Of a DNA stretch of 54,696 bases, positions 35,501-42,578 are shown one piece after another. This DNA comes from Massiliimicrobium timonense. GTDB taxonomy: Bacteria > Bacillota_I > Bacilli_A > Erysipelotrichales > Coprobacillaceae. The stretch is from positions 1 through 54,696 of the forward strand of contig NZ_NFLJ01000019.1 in NCBI RefSeq assembly GCF_002160865.1, read 5' to 3'. Numbering within the stretch: the stretch's first letter is position 1; the number at the start of each line of letters is the position of its first letter. Both the position numbers and the translations under genes were made by a program. The notes under the pieces were generated by a model. It was not told where the DNA came from. It made no database searches and saw only the letters and a list, made by a program, of their open reading frames with translations.

Positions 35501-36709
35501 GATCATTCTGGAGATGTGACTTATCCTGATGTGGGTAATTTCTTTGGAAATGAGCAAAATATTCAAAAAACAATTCAATTATGGAAAGCTATTGCTAATA
35601 GATATAAAGATAATGCATGGGTAGCAGGTTATGATTTATTGAATGAACCAGGTGGTGCAGTTGGTACAGAACAATTTGAGATATATGATCGTCTTTACGA
35701 TGCGATTAGATCTATTGATCAAAATCATATTATTCAAATGCAGGCAATTTGGGAACCAACACACTTGCCAAATCCTGAATTATATGGATGGGAAAATGTT
35801 GTTTATCAGTATCATTTCTATGGATGGGATGTAGAAAAAGATGCAGAGGGACAAAAAGCTTTTATTGAAAGTAAGGTTCAGTATCTTGAAGATACAAATT
35901 ATAATGTACCTGTATTTGTTGGTGAATTTACTTTCTTTTCTAATGAGAAAAGTTGGGATTATGGTTTAGAAATATTTAATGAACAAGGATGGTCATATAC
36001 AAGTTGGACATATAAAGTATCAGGAGATAACAGTAGTTGGGGTATGTATACAATGCCAGATAATGAAAATACAAAAGTTGATATTTATAATGATACTTTT
36101 GAAATGATAATGCAAAAATGGTCTCATTTTGAATTTACACGTAATGATGTGTTTGCTGATAAATTATCAAAATATTTCAAAGAAGCATTTGTGGATACGA
36201 CAGCTCCAATTATTGAAGGAAATGATGCTAAAGTTTCTTTAAATGATGAAAGAGACGTTTCAAAGATTATTAATTTATATGTTAAAGATCAATACGATGG
36301 AGTCATTAAGGGAGATAAATTAAAAATAACTACAGATTATTCTTCTCAAAATGCTGGACAATATAATGTTCATGTTATTGCAAGTGATAATGCTGGAAAT
36401 ACAAGTGAAGCAAATTTCGTGATTACGGTTTCTAATGCAGACATTAACGATAATGATGACAATATAGACCAGGGTATTGATAAACCATCACACAATCAAA
36501 ATGAGGGTATGAATTCTGATACAGATAATAACGTAACAGATACTACAAATACAGAGAATCATTCAAATATAACTTCAACGACTAATATTAATAAAGTGGC
36601 ACAGACTGGTGATGATACAAATGTGATTTTATTAGTCATCATCATGTCAATATCTTTAGTAGGGATACTCTATTGTATCAGTAAATATTATCTTCAATCT
36701 GAAAAATAA
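32552..36709 (+). CDS. Secreted multi-domain GH5 glycoside hydrolase with chitobiase-like repeats
   Basis: The 1385-residue surface protein has a signal peptide (about 1-29). Two carbohydrate-binding-like beta domains (about 36-185 and 283-425) each end in GTYxIDDI. Six chitobiase C-terminal-like modules (repeated IYYTTDGSxPT motif, one at about 192-265 and five from about 433 to 840) follow. A GH5 (beta/alpha)8 domain (about 850-1180) has acid/base Glu1032 in DLLNEPGG and nucleophile Glu1125 in VFVGEFT. A bacterial Ig-like module (about 1195-1290), an Asn/Thr-rich stretch, and a C-terminal membrane helix preceded by VAQTGD complete it. The tail resembles an LPxTG sorting signal but lacks the Leu-Pro. 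GH5 enzymes cleave beta-glucans or mannans; specificity is not readable. Probably controlled by the GntR regulator upstream. Confidence 0.92.
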   Translation: MKGKTICKLLKIVMLLIFVLGSTPVEIYALENEAKAPLMFEDFEGTEEGIIATNDAEFSLVEGSATGQGNKVAQLKVTSSDWPSITHRSLKIEKDESVDVSHYKYITFWIKDTTGQSNSVRLSLIDKNGKFVEGEWSENAAIGKWCQLSIDLDKFSSLDLTSITGLYIGEWNEGTYLIDDIQFSDVLAKDLSVSASIPSGTYFDSFSVDLSSKDGQNIYYTTDGSQPTTSSKKYQDSIDVHDDMDIKAIVEVNGNISEVYEFHYTIDHNLKTYYTPVVVQTFEERISATASANAKVELTSDEKHKGQQSLKYERTASGGTSASDGSIKVDFNHPVNGTDLKYLIFYIKDTQGSNTMQISLIDEDGKESSYDWQTPSTLKNSWSQYFIELDDIQGIDKTKISGMRLGQWNAGTYYIDDIYLDNYLSTGIPELKPSAVEMSIDDGYRFKDTLSLSLSNDQNAPIYYTVDGTQPTKDSQLYSNRITLNGTTTIKAVTYDNGVYGDVVTRTYTKDENVLTDVTSDKETGKYVKPMEVTLQTVDSLDIYYTTDGSTPTVNSTKYKTPISVDHTTVIKAVSSKDNQLGNVMTFEYQYPSVPAKVTASKDQLLFNSATTVEFISDPDATIYYTTDGSQPDTNSQVAEGYVNIDKTMTVKAMAYRDGMASGVSTFEYVIVPKAVVADKKAGTYQGSVVVEMRVPDTDQVEIYYTTDGSDVTVENAIHYTQPILVSENTTFRVAATYKNSSSLGEQSTHQYIIKPIEKVVKPVITPASGCYGQRQLVSMHTDTNQGKIYYTLDGSTPNLNSQLFEKDFYVDQTTTVKAVTVKGNQMSDIVTNTIEVTEQSSPFLKTDGKVIRNNYGGGEVVQLKGTNIGGWLVMENWQCPVNSPDQKTTLKVLTERFGEEKAWQLINTYQDNWFTEKDFDVLKDEGVNCLRLPVTYFEMANEDGTLKSSAFERIDWVIENASKHDMYVLIDMHGAFGSQNGKDHSGDVTYPDVGNFFGNEQNIQKTIQLWKAIANRYKDNAWVAGYDLLNEPGGAVGTEQFEIYDRLYDAIRSIDQNHIIQMQAIWEPTHLPNPELYGWENVVYQYHFYGWDVEKDAEGQKAFIESKVQYLEDTNYNVPVFVGEFTFFSNEKSWDYGLEIFNEQGWSYTSWTYKVSGDNSSWGMYTMPDNENTKVDIYNDTFEMIMQKWSHFEFTRNDVFADKLSKYFKEAFVDTTAPIIEGNDAKVSLNDERDVSKIINLYVKDQYDGVIKGDKLKITTDYSSQNAGQYNVHVIASDNAGNTSEANFVITVSNADINDNDDNIDQGIDKPSHNQNEGMNSDTDNNVTDTTNTENHSNITSTTNINKVAQTGDDTNVILLVIIMSISLVGILYCISKYYLQSEK

Positions 36710-36720
36710 TAGAAATTAAA

Positions 36721-36755
36721 AAAAGAAGGTTTTAAATTTATGACCTTCTTTTTCG
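36721..36755 (+). terminator. Terminator after GH5 gene
   Basis: AAAAGAAGGT/ACCTTCTTTT (36721-36730, 36743-36752) is followed by more Ts, 11 bp after the stop. Confidence 0.88.
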
Positions 36756-36759
36756 GTTT

Positions 36760-37315
36760 TGTTTCACTCTTCTTTTATGGATTTAGTCATTTTAAATGGT
36801 TATAAATATATAGAATATCTTTGAATAAGTTCTATAGACATAATATAATACTTTTCATTATTAATGGATTTTTATTCTTTTATAAAAGCATGTGATTTTG
36901 TTGTCTTTAGAAACGAGAATATGATTTTCTGTTAGAGTCACAACAACTCCATAACACGTTAATTGTTTGTTGAAAATAAATCATCTAAGAGAATGTTAGA
37001 TTGAATAAAAATTTTTACTTATACATCTGACACCATCTTAACTAGAAGAAATGTCTAATAAGATTTGTAATTATTTATAGATTGTTAATTTATAGTCTTT
37101 TAGAACTTATCGATAACCTTCAAGATGATTTTAATTTACAGATAATGGTTTTATGTAAAACAACTGCAATTGAGATACCATCAATTTTAGCGATTTCTTT
37201 AAATGAATAAATTTTCCTAGAAAAATCACATCATGTCATAGAATATTCTTTAGTCATAAAATATGCCAGAAATTGATATAGAATCTATCCAAAAAACGAG
37301 TATAATATAAATGAA
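36760..37315. other. Gene-free 550-bp AT-rich region, possible decayed remnants
   Basis: No open frame with a start and ribosome binding site is visible. On the minus strand, 37150-37206 reads as SFKEIAKIDGISIAVVLHK in one frame, faintly like a degraded HTH, and 36880-36950 has a short coding-like stretch in another frame, both bounded by stops. These may be remains of an inactivated gene, but I cannot assign a family. Confidence 0.35.
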
Positions 37316-37329
37316 TGGAGGTTTCTACA

Positions 37330-38277
37330 ATGATTCAATGGGGAATTTTAGGTATTGGAAATATTGCTGGACGTTTTATCAAAAGTTTAGAAAATAGTCA
37401 GCAAGGTGTTTTATATGCAGCAGCATCTTATACACCGTCAAAATGTGAATCATTTTCAAAAAAATACGAGAATGTGAAAGTTTATCATGATTATGAGGAG
37501 TTATTAAATGATGAACATGTTGATGCTGTTTATCTGGCTATGCGACATAGTGATCATTATCGTTGGGCTAAAAAAGCATTACAGCATCATAAAGCCGTTT
37601 TATGTGAAAAACCGGCAACTCTTTATAAGTGGCAGATGGAAGATCTAAAACAGGAAGCTATCAACAATCAGACGTTTTTTATGGAAGCTATGAAAACACG
37701 TTTTATTCCTTTGATAGAAGATATCAAAACATGTTTAGATGAAAAAGAGATTGGTGATATTTTGAGTGTTGAAACAAGATTTTGTTATTACAGGGATTAT
37801 CAGGAAGGGCATTATTTATTTGATGAGCAACAGGGTGGTATTTTAAATGATGTAGGAAGTTATAATATTGCCAGTACATTAGATTATATTCATTCACCTC
37901 TTGTTTCTGTTGATTCAAAAGTCAGATATCGTTATGGTGTTGATAGTTATGAAAAAGTGACTCTTGTTTTTGAAAATGGGCAAAAGGCATTTTTGGAAAT
38001 GGCAATGGATGAAAAGAAGGAACCTATTTTAGAAATGATAGGAACAAAAGGAAAGATACAGGCGAATCCTTTTTATCGTCCAACACAGGCAACGATTATT
38101 TATCAAAATGGAGAAAAACGTTTATTAGAAAAACCTTATGTTTATGATGATTTCTTTGGTGAAATCGAAGAAGTTCATCGCTGTTTAAGTAAACATTTGA
38201 TAGAAAGTCCACGTATGAGTTTACAGGATTCTATTGATTGTGTTGACTTGATAGAAAAAATACGACAAAGTTTTTAA
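37330..38277 (+). CDS. Gfo/Idh/MocA family oxidoreductase
   Basis: The 315-residue protein has a Rossmann start WGILGIGNIAGRFI (about 4-17), the conserved CEKPATL loop (about 94-100) with the catalytic-region lysine, and the mixed beta-sheet C-terminal domain with GGILNDVGSYNI (about 174-185). Such enzymes are NAD(P)-dependent sugar or cyclitol dehydrogenases. GGAGG (37317-37321) precedes ATG 37330. It stands alone, so the substrate is not suggested by context beyond the carbohydrate gene upstream. Confidence 0.92.
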   Translation: MIQWGILGIGNIAGRFIKSLENSQQGVLYAAASYTPSKCESFSKKYENVKVYHDYEELLNDEHVDAVYLAMRHSDHYRWAKKALQHHKAVLCEKPATLYKWQMEDLKQEAINNQTFFMEAMKTRFIPLIEDIKTCLDEKEIGDILSVETRFCYYRDYQEGHYLFDEQQGGILNDVGSYNIASTLDYIHSPLVSVDSKVRYRYGVDSYEKVTLVFENGQKAFLEMAMDEKKEPILEMIGTKGKIQANPFYRPTQATIIYQNGEKRLLEKPYVYDDFFGEIEEVHRCLSKHLIESPRMSLQDSIDCVDLIEKIRQSF

Positions 38278-38318
38278 AATGATGATCAAAAGGTGCGTTG
38301 TTTTGATAATAATAAATA

Positions 38319-38359
38319 AAAGAATCTAAAAGAATGATATTTATTCTTTTAGATTCTTT
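38319..38359. terminator. Shared terminator between oxidoreductase and luxS
   Basis: A perfect 17-bp stem AAAGAATCTAAAAGAAT (38319-38335) and its complement (38343-38359) has a 7-nt loop. It lies between convergent genes. Confidence 0.8.
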
Positions 38360-38365
38360 GTGTGT

Positions 38366-38812
38366 TTAAAGATAATGATATTCATGTTCCCAGTGACTTT
38401 GAATAAAGAAAGAAGCAGATTGTTTTGCTTTGTCTAAATCCATATAAGTATAATTACCACATTCTTCTTTTTTTGCACCAGGAATGTCTTGATTCCAATT
38501 TGCAATTGTTTCAAATGTGTCTTTAACAAGAGATTTTATAGTATCAAAACTTAAATCTTTTGTAATCAGATAAAATCCTGTCATACAACCCATTGGACCA
38601 AAATAAATAATATGTTTTTTATATTTTCCATTTCTTAATAGTGTTGCACCAATATGTTCAATCGTATGAGCAGCTTTAGGATCTAAAGGTTTATCAATAT
38701 TTGGTTCACACATTCTAATATCATATGTTGTTAGATGATCATCAATACGTGAAATATAAACTCCCTTTTTCAGTTGAGTATGATCAACACTAAAACTTGT
38801 AATTCTTTCCAA
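38366..38812 (-). CDS. luxS: S-ribosylhomocysteine lyase (LuxS)
   Basis: The 148-residue protein is LuxS, which splits S-ribosylhomocysteine into homocysteine and DPD, the AI-2 precursor. The N-terminus MERITSFSVDHTQLK matches the family start, the metal ligands are in HTIEHIGATLLR (HxxEH, about 49-60) and GNYTYMDL-adjacent EECGNY, and the catalytic-region Cys lies in GPMGCMTGFYL. The start is a TTG at 38812 placed 7 nt after AGAGAGGTG; no ATG at the family position exists, and longer in-frame starts would add unrelated residues. Confidence 0.93.
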   Translation of the reverse strand: MERITSFSVDHTQLKKGVYISRIDDHLTTYDIRMCEPNIDKPLDPKAAHTIEHIGATLLRNGKYKKHIIYFGPMGCMTGFYLITKDLSFDTIKSLVKDTFETIANWNQDIPGAKKEECGNYTYMDLDKAKQSASFFIQSHWEHEYHYL

Positions 38813-38939
38813 TTTTATGCACCTCTCTTTGTCTTTCTTATTGTATAAATAGCTCTCTCTTTTTTCAAGAGGGGATGATTCATTTTGTTTGTTTTTTTCA
38901 GTTCTATTGACTATAATAAAAGAAAAGAAGGTGGCAAAG

Positions 38940-39224
38940 ATGAAAGATATTTTTGATAATGTAGAAGTTGAAGTATTGAATGGTGAAATGTGTGAAGAAG
39001 AAATGAAAGAATACATTCAATATGTCAAACAAAAATTTCCTCAGGATACTTTAACAGCTTTAACATTAACAATTGATGGTGATTTTGTAGATATGCATTA
39101 TCATTTACAGCCTCAACCTATGCAAAGAATTCGTCGTATTACAGGATATCTGGTGGGAACGTTGGATCGTTTTAATGATGCGAAAAGGGCAGAGGAACAT
39201 GATCGAGTGAAACATCAACTTTAA
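38940..39224 (+). CDS. Small NRDD-like protein (anaerobic NTP reductase C-terminal-like)
   Basis: The 94-residue protein ends with RRITGYLVGTLDRFNDAKRA and EEHDRVKH, resembling the C-terminal segment of class III ribonucleotide reductase NrdD around RxxGYL...WN.GK. It lacks the radical glycine context and any zinc-finger cysteines except one, and is far too short to be a reductase. It may be a regulator or partner derived from NrdD. ATG 38940 follows AAGGTGG. A promoter TTGTTT-17-TATAAT (38889-38917) is present. It is divergent from luxS. Confidence 0.6.
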   Translation: MKDIFDNVEVEVLNGEMCEEEMKEYIQYVKQKFPQDTLTALTLTIDGDFVDMHYHLQPQPMQRIRRITGYLVGTLDRFNDAKRAEEHDRVKHQL

Positions 39225-39241
39225 AATGGAAAATATTGTAT

Positions 39242-39291
39242 AGAAAAGTTGCATAAATAAGATTGAATATGCAACTTTTCTTTTGTATAAT
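39242..39291 (+). terminator. Terminator overlapping the next promoter
   Basis: A perfect 14-bp stem AGAAAAGTTGCATA (39242-39255) and its complement (39268-39281) runs into Ts. The loop and right arm contain TTGAAT (39263-39268), which with TATAAT (39286-39291) at 17-bp spacing makes the polymerase promoter. Terminator and promoter therefore share DNA. Confidence 0.75.
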
Positions 39292-39314
39292 AGCCATGTA
39301 AGGGTGGTGAGAAT

Positions 39315-40571
39315 ATGAATAAAGCATATTTATGCATTGATTTTAAGAGCTTTTATGCTTCTGTTGAATGTGTAGAAAGAGGGTTGGATCCATATCAGGT
39401 TAATTTGGTTGTTGCTGATAGTTCACGAGGAAAAAGTACAATCTGTCTGGCTGTTTCACCACATTTGAAACAACTGGGTGTAAAAAACAGATGTCGTTTA
39501 TTTGAAATTCCAAGACATCTTCATTATATTGTGGCTAAACCAAGAATGAAACTTTATATGGAATATTCTGCGAATATTTATGGTTTGTATTTAAAATATA
39601 TAAGTGCTGATGATATTTATGTTTATTCGATAGATGAAGCTTTTTTTGATGTGACGCAATATTTACGTTTTTATAATAAGAATGCAAAAGAACTGGCACA
39701 AATGCTTATTGATGAGGTTTATCAAAAAACAGGTATTCCGGCAACAGCAGGAGTAGGAACAAATCTTTATCTTGCGAAAGTGGCTTTGGATATTACAGCC
39801 AAACACAATCAAAGTCATATTGCTTATCTGGATGAAGAATTATATCAGAAGACTTTATGGAATCATACCCAGCTTACTGATTTCTGGCAAATTGGACAAG
39901 GGATAGAAAAAAGACTTCATAAACATGGACTGATGACGATGCAGGATGTTGCCATGTGTCCACAAGATATCTTGTATAAGGAGTTTGGAGTGAATGCTCG
40001 TTTTTTAATTCAACATGCATGGGGCAAAGAACCTGCAACGCTCCAACAAATTAAAAGTTATCAACCACGCCATCGTTCTATTTCCAATGGTCAAGTTTTA
40101 TTTGGTGATTATGATTTTCATGATGGATTGCTTGTTTTAAAAGAAATGGTGGAAGATAACGCTTTAGAACTGGTAGAACAAAGATTAGTCACAAATCATA
40201 TTTCTTTACATGTCAGATATGTAGATGCTTCACTGCCTTCTACAGGTGGAAGTCGTACAATGGGTGTTGTGACAAACTCTTGTCGTTTACTTGTGAAAGA
40301 GTTTATTGAACTGTTTCAATCTACAACATTTAGAAATCAACTGATTAGAAAGATTTCAATCGCTTTTGGAGATGTTAAAGATGAAAGATATGAAGCATAT
40401 GATTTATTTACAGACTATGAAGATATTCAAAAAGAAAGGCAATTACAGCAAGCTATTGTTCATATTAAGAATCAATATGGAAAGGATGCAGTCTTAAAAG
40501 CAATGAATATGTTGGATAAAGCAACTGCGAGAAAGCGTCATCAATTAATAGGAGGACATAATGCACAATAA
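39315..40571 (+). CDS. Y-family DNA polymerase (UmuC/DinB-like)
   Basis: The 418-residue translesion polymerase has metal Asp in CIDFKSFYASVEC (about 7-19), the SIDEAFFDV catalytic Asp-Glu (about 105-113), the steric region SRGKSTICLAVSP, and the helix-hairpin-helix FWQIGQGIEKRLHKHGL. A little-finger domain follows. The sequence is nearer the Firmicutes UvrX/YqjW plasmid/phage-type group than DinB. It is coupled to a YolD-like gene with an 11-bp overlap, the standard pairing of this group. No LexA box was recognised at its promoter. Confidence 0.92.
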   Translation: MNKAYLCIDFKSFYASVECVERGLDPYQVNLVVADSSRGKSTICLAVSPHLKQLGVKNRCRLFEIPRHLHYIVAKPRMKLYMEYSANIYGLYLKYISADDIYVYSIDEAFFDVTQYLRFYNKNAKELAQMLIDEVYQKTGIPATAGVGTNLYLAKVALDITAKHNQSHIAYLDEELYQKTLWNHTQLTDFWQIGQGIEKRLHKHGLMTMQDVAMCPQDILYKEFGVNARFLIQHAWGKEPATLQQIKSYQPRHRSISNGQVLFGDYDFHDGLLVLKEMVEDNALELVEQRLVTNHISLHVRYVDASLPSTGGSRTMGVVTNSCRLLVKEFIELFQSTTFRNQLIRKISIAFGDVKDERYEAYDLFTDYEDIQKERQLQQAIVHIKNQYGKDAVLKAMNMLDKATARKRHQLIGGHNAQ

Positions 40572-40878
40572 TCATGATCAATCCACTCAGTTTCAACCCT
40601 TTGATTCATTAAAGGGATTTAGAGAATATCTTCGTGAAAAAGAAAAAAAGCCTGTACAAAGAAAAGAATTGCTGGAAGATGAATGTGAAAGACTGAATTG
40701 TTTATTTCAACAGCTTCAAAAAGGTATGGTTGTGAATATTGTTTATTATCACCATCAACAATATCAAACAATTCAAGGAATGATTACTCAAATAGATATA
40801 GATTATCGTAAAGTTTTATTTATAGATAATCAAAGAATAGAATTTTATGATATCAGAGATATCGAGATTATGAAATAA
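40561..40878 (+). CDS. YolD-like protein
   Basis: The 105-residue protein matches YolD-like companions of Y-family polymerases: a short N-terminal segment FDSLKGFREYL, a coiled region, then a beta-barrel-like end VVNIVYYHHQQYQTIQGMIT, LFIDNQRIEFYDIRDIEI. It overlaps the polymerase gene and starts behind ATAGGAGG. It presumably regulates or assists the polymerase. Confidence 0.88.
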   Translation: MHNNHDQSTQFQPFDSLKGFREYLREKEKKPVQRKELLEDECERLNCLFQQLQKGMVVNIVYYHHQQYQTIQGMITQIDIDYRKVLFIDNQRIEFYDIRDIEIMK

Positions 40879-40910
40879 AACAAGGAAGACAAATTGATCT
40901 TCCTTGTTTT
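40877..40910. terminator. Terminator between yolD and the frameshifted minus-strand gene
   Basis: A perfect 13-bp stem AAAACAAGGAAGA (40877-40889) and its complement (40898-40910) overlaps the stop codons of both convergent genes. Confidence 0.9.
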
Positions 40911-41411
40911 ATTTCAGGGTGCCAACAAAGTGAATTTCATGTGTCTGATCTTGTGAAGAAGTTATGTCTATACCATATGTTAGATCATGTGATTCATTAT
41001 TGGACATTTTTTCTAATTGTGATTCGAAATCTTTTAATTTGTTTTTATCTTGAATGAGAGTTTTATCAAGAGAATAATCAATATCTAAAGTTGAATGAAT
41101 ATCCCATTCTATAGGATCGAAAGACATATAAAGATTATCAGAAGTGTTTTTAAATAATTTAACAGTAACGGTATAATGTTGGAGATATTGTGAATTATCA
41201 ACAACATAAAGACTTTCGGGAGAAATGGATAAAGATGTTATCAGATGATTGGAAGAATACTGAACAGGCTCTAATATGATATCTTTTTCGTTAATGAGTT
41301 GTTTTGTTTTTTCTATAGGTTTGGTTGTTTCTTTGGAATCATAATGAATAAGCCAGTAAATCCCCCCACACAAATGATAAATCCTAATATAAATAATAAT
41401 TTCTTTTTCAT
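40909..41411 (-). pseudogene. Membrane-anchored extracellular protein, frameshifted in a G tract
   Basis: From ATG 41411 (after AAGGTG) the frame encodes KKKLLFILGFIICVGG, a signal anchor, and then stops after about 30 codons. The other frame continues IYWLIHYDSKETTKP and runs to 40909 with 140 residues of an extracellular beta-rich domain. Restoring one G to the six-G tract (plus-strand Cs at 41362-41367) fuses the two into a continuous ~168-residue anchored protein. Thus a one-base deletion, a phase-variable tract, or an assembly error separates them. I do not recognise the extracellular domain. Confidence 0.7.
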
Positions 41412-41476
41412 GATCATCACCTTCTTTGTATTTATTATAACAAAAAGAAGTGTATGTTTTGTGAATTTCTTTGTAT

Positions 41477-41749
41477 TTATATTATTTTATGTCCACAGTA
41501 AGAACAAAAAATACTATCATTTAAAAATGGTAGAAATCTTGCTCTATGATGACAATAAGGACATCTCCATAAAATAAAATGACAAATCCATGATATAATA
41601 CATATAATACTTATCATAGCTACGAGTACAGTTATAGGTAAGTTATAAAAATCCTGATCAATGGTATACATAGCACAGAGCATGATCATGAGGATAGATA
41701 TGACTATAATCAAAATTTCAATAATCTTTTTATAAGTCGTTAATTTCAT
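41477..41749 (-). CDS. Small membrane protein with zinc-ribbon end
   Basis: The 90-residue protein has two hydrophobic helices (about 8-28 and 37-60) and a C-terminal CPYCHHRA...CSYCGHK zinc-ribbon pair. It is likely a two-helix membrane protein with a cytoplasmic or outside zinc knuckle. Family not recognised. The ATG has only a weak, distant AAGGAA site on the minus strand. Confidence 0.65.
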   Translation of the reverse strand: MKLTTYKKIIEILIIVISILMIMLCAMYTIDQDFYNLPITVLVAMISIICIISWICHFILWRCPYCHHRARFLPFLNDSIFCSYCGHKII

Positions 41750-41879
41750 AAGTAATCACTGTTCCTTATTTAATATAACAAATTATTGAAGATGAAACGT
41801 GATTATCATGTAAATTTTATGTAAAGAGAGGATGAAATGATATTTGAAAATATTTTTTTCTAAAAAATGAAAAAACATC

Positions 41880-41908
41880 TTTACAAATGATTAAAAATCT
41901 TATATACT
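41880..41908 (+). promoter_or_regulatory. Promoter of tRNA-His / tRNA-Gly
   Basis: TTTACA (41880-41885) and TATACT (41903-41908) are spaced 17 bp, 31 bp upstream of tRNA-His. Confidence 0.65.
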
Positions 41909-41938
41909 TGTACTTGCCTAATTGAGATAAGTCAATAT

Positions 41939-42016
41939 GGCGGACGTGGCGAAGTGGTTAACGCACCGGATTGTGGCTCCGGCATTTCGTGGGTTCGATT
42001 CCCATCGTCCGCCCCA
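41939..42016 (+). tRNA. tRNA-His (GTG)
   Basis: The extra 5' G(-1) at 41939 pairs with C73 as in all tRNA-His. The acceptor is GCGGACG/CGTCCGC, anticodon GTG is at 41973-41975, and CCA is encoded. Its last 17 bases recur at 53210, the other end of the mobile element. Confidence 0.95.
42000..42016 (+). other. attL core candidate in tRNA-His 3' end
   Basis: TCCCATCGTCCGCCCCA forms the 3' T-arm, acceptor strand and CCA of tRNA-His. The identical 17 bases occur at 53210 without the rest of the tRNA, so similarity begins inside the tRNA-His gene. This is what recombination into a tRNA 3' end leaves. Confidence 0.7.
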
Positions 42017-42022
42017 GAGTAT

Positions 42023-42096
42023 GCGGGTGTAGTTCAATGGTAGAACTTCAGCCTTCCAAGCTGACTACGTGGGTTCGATTCCCATCACCCGCTCCA
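42023..42096 (+). tRNA. tRNA-Gly (TCC), copy 2
   Basis: The 74-nt sequence is identical to the tRNA-Gly at 26877. It follows tRNA-His by 6 bp. It lies inside the 260-bp repeat that recurs at the right end, so it may be element-borne or the host's original gene. Confidence 0.96.
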
Positions 42097-42106
42097 TTGA
42101 AACAAT

Positions 42107-42134
42107 AAAGTCCTTATTTTAAGGGCTTTTTTTT
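42107..42134 (+). terminator. Terminator after tRNA-Gly copy 2
   Basis: AAAGTCCTT/AAGGGCTTT (42107-42115, 42121-42129, one G-U pair) is followed by Ts. It is repeated at 53317-53344. Confidence 0.85.
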
Positions 42135-42250
42135 GTTTTCAAACACAAAATTCAAATAAATATTTTTTGTTTGATGAGTCTATTTGGTTCAAAATTTATT
42201 TCTATACTCTCTTTAAAAGGATGGATTTTTTATATAGAATCTCTTTTTTT

Positions 42251-42271
42251 GCACCAAATTTGCACCAAATT
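42251..42271 (+). promoter_or_regulatory. Candidate integrase arm-type sites, left
   Basis: CACCAAA occurs at 42252-42258 and 42263-42269, exactly 11 bp apart in the same orientation. A pair with the same spacing lies near the right end (53091-53108) and a degenerate pair in the second unit (53463, 53474). Helically phased direct repeats at both ends suit arm-type integrase sites; binding is inferred. Confidence 0.5.
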
Positions 42272-42274
42272 CTT

Positions 42275-42547
42275 TTATTTTACCAATCTTCCTAGTTCTA
42301 AACCTAGTTTTATACCATCTTCAAAAGCATTAAGTATAACAAAGTTATCTACATCTATCCAAGAATTAATGACTTCATCAATTAATTTTTCAGAATTTTG
42401 AATTTGTTTTTCTTTCATGATTTGTAATACCTGATTAATTGTATCTTCATTGTGCTTTAATGCTGTTTGATATTCCTTTGTATAAGGCATTTCTTTTTCG
42501 CTAGGTATAAATCTTCCAAAATATAAATCTTTTATAAAATCATTCAT
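42275..42547 (-). CDS. Small conserved protein (DUF6809-like)
   Basis: The 90-residue acidic helical protein starts MNDFIKDLYFGRFIPSEKE and ends DGIKLGLELGRLVK. It is like the small phage/element-associated DUF6809 proteins (start with F.KDLYYG, end with a G..LG motif). Function unknown. GGGAGG lies 8 nt before its ATG. It is the last gene of the leftward element operon, next to the left end. Confidence 0.7.
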   Translation of the reverse strand: MNDFIKDLYFGRFIPSEKEMPYTKEYQTALKHNEDTINQVLQIMKEKQIQNSEKLIDEVINSWIDVDNFVILNAFEDGIKLGLELGRLVK

Positions 42548-42578
42548 TATATATTTCCTCCCATCATGACATCAACCT

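Larger units (their letters stand above)
42000..42258 (+). repeat. 260-bp direct repeat, left copy
   Basis: This stretch (tRNA-His 3' end, complete tRNA-Gly, its terminator and ~125 bp of AT-rich DNA to GCACCAAA) recurs at 53210-53469 with about nine base differences, none in the tRNA-Gly. It marks the start of each element unit. Confidence 0.92.

Noticed and set aside
36680-36709. Canonical LPxTG sorting signal in the GH5 protein
   Set aside because: The motif before the C-terminal helix is VAQTGD, lacking Leu-Pro, and the final tail is only weakly basic, so sortase anchoring is not claimed.
39240-39314. SOS/LexA box upstream of the Y-family polymerase
   Set aside because: No GAAC-N4-GTTC-like site could be found; the visible symmetry is the terminator hairpin.
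41299-41577. 92-codon plus-strand frame opposite the frameshifted anchored protein and the zinc-ribbon membrane gene
   Set aside because: It lies antisense to two better supported genes and gives a low-complexity Phe/Ile-rich product without a ribosome binding site.
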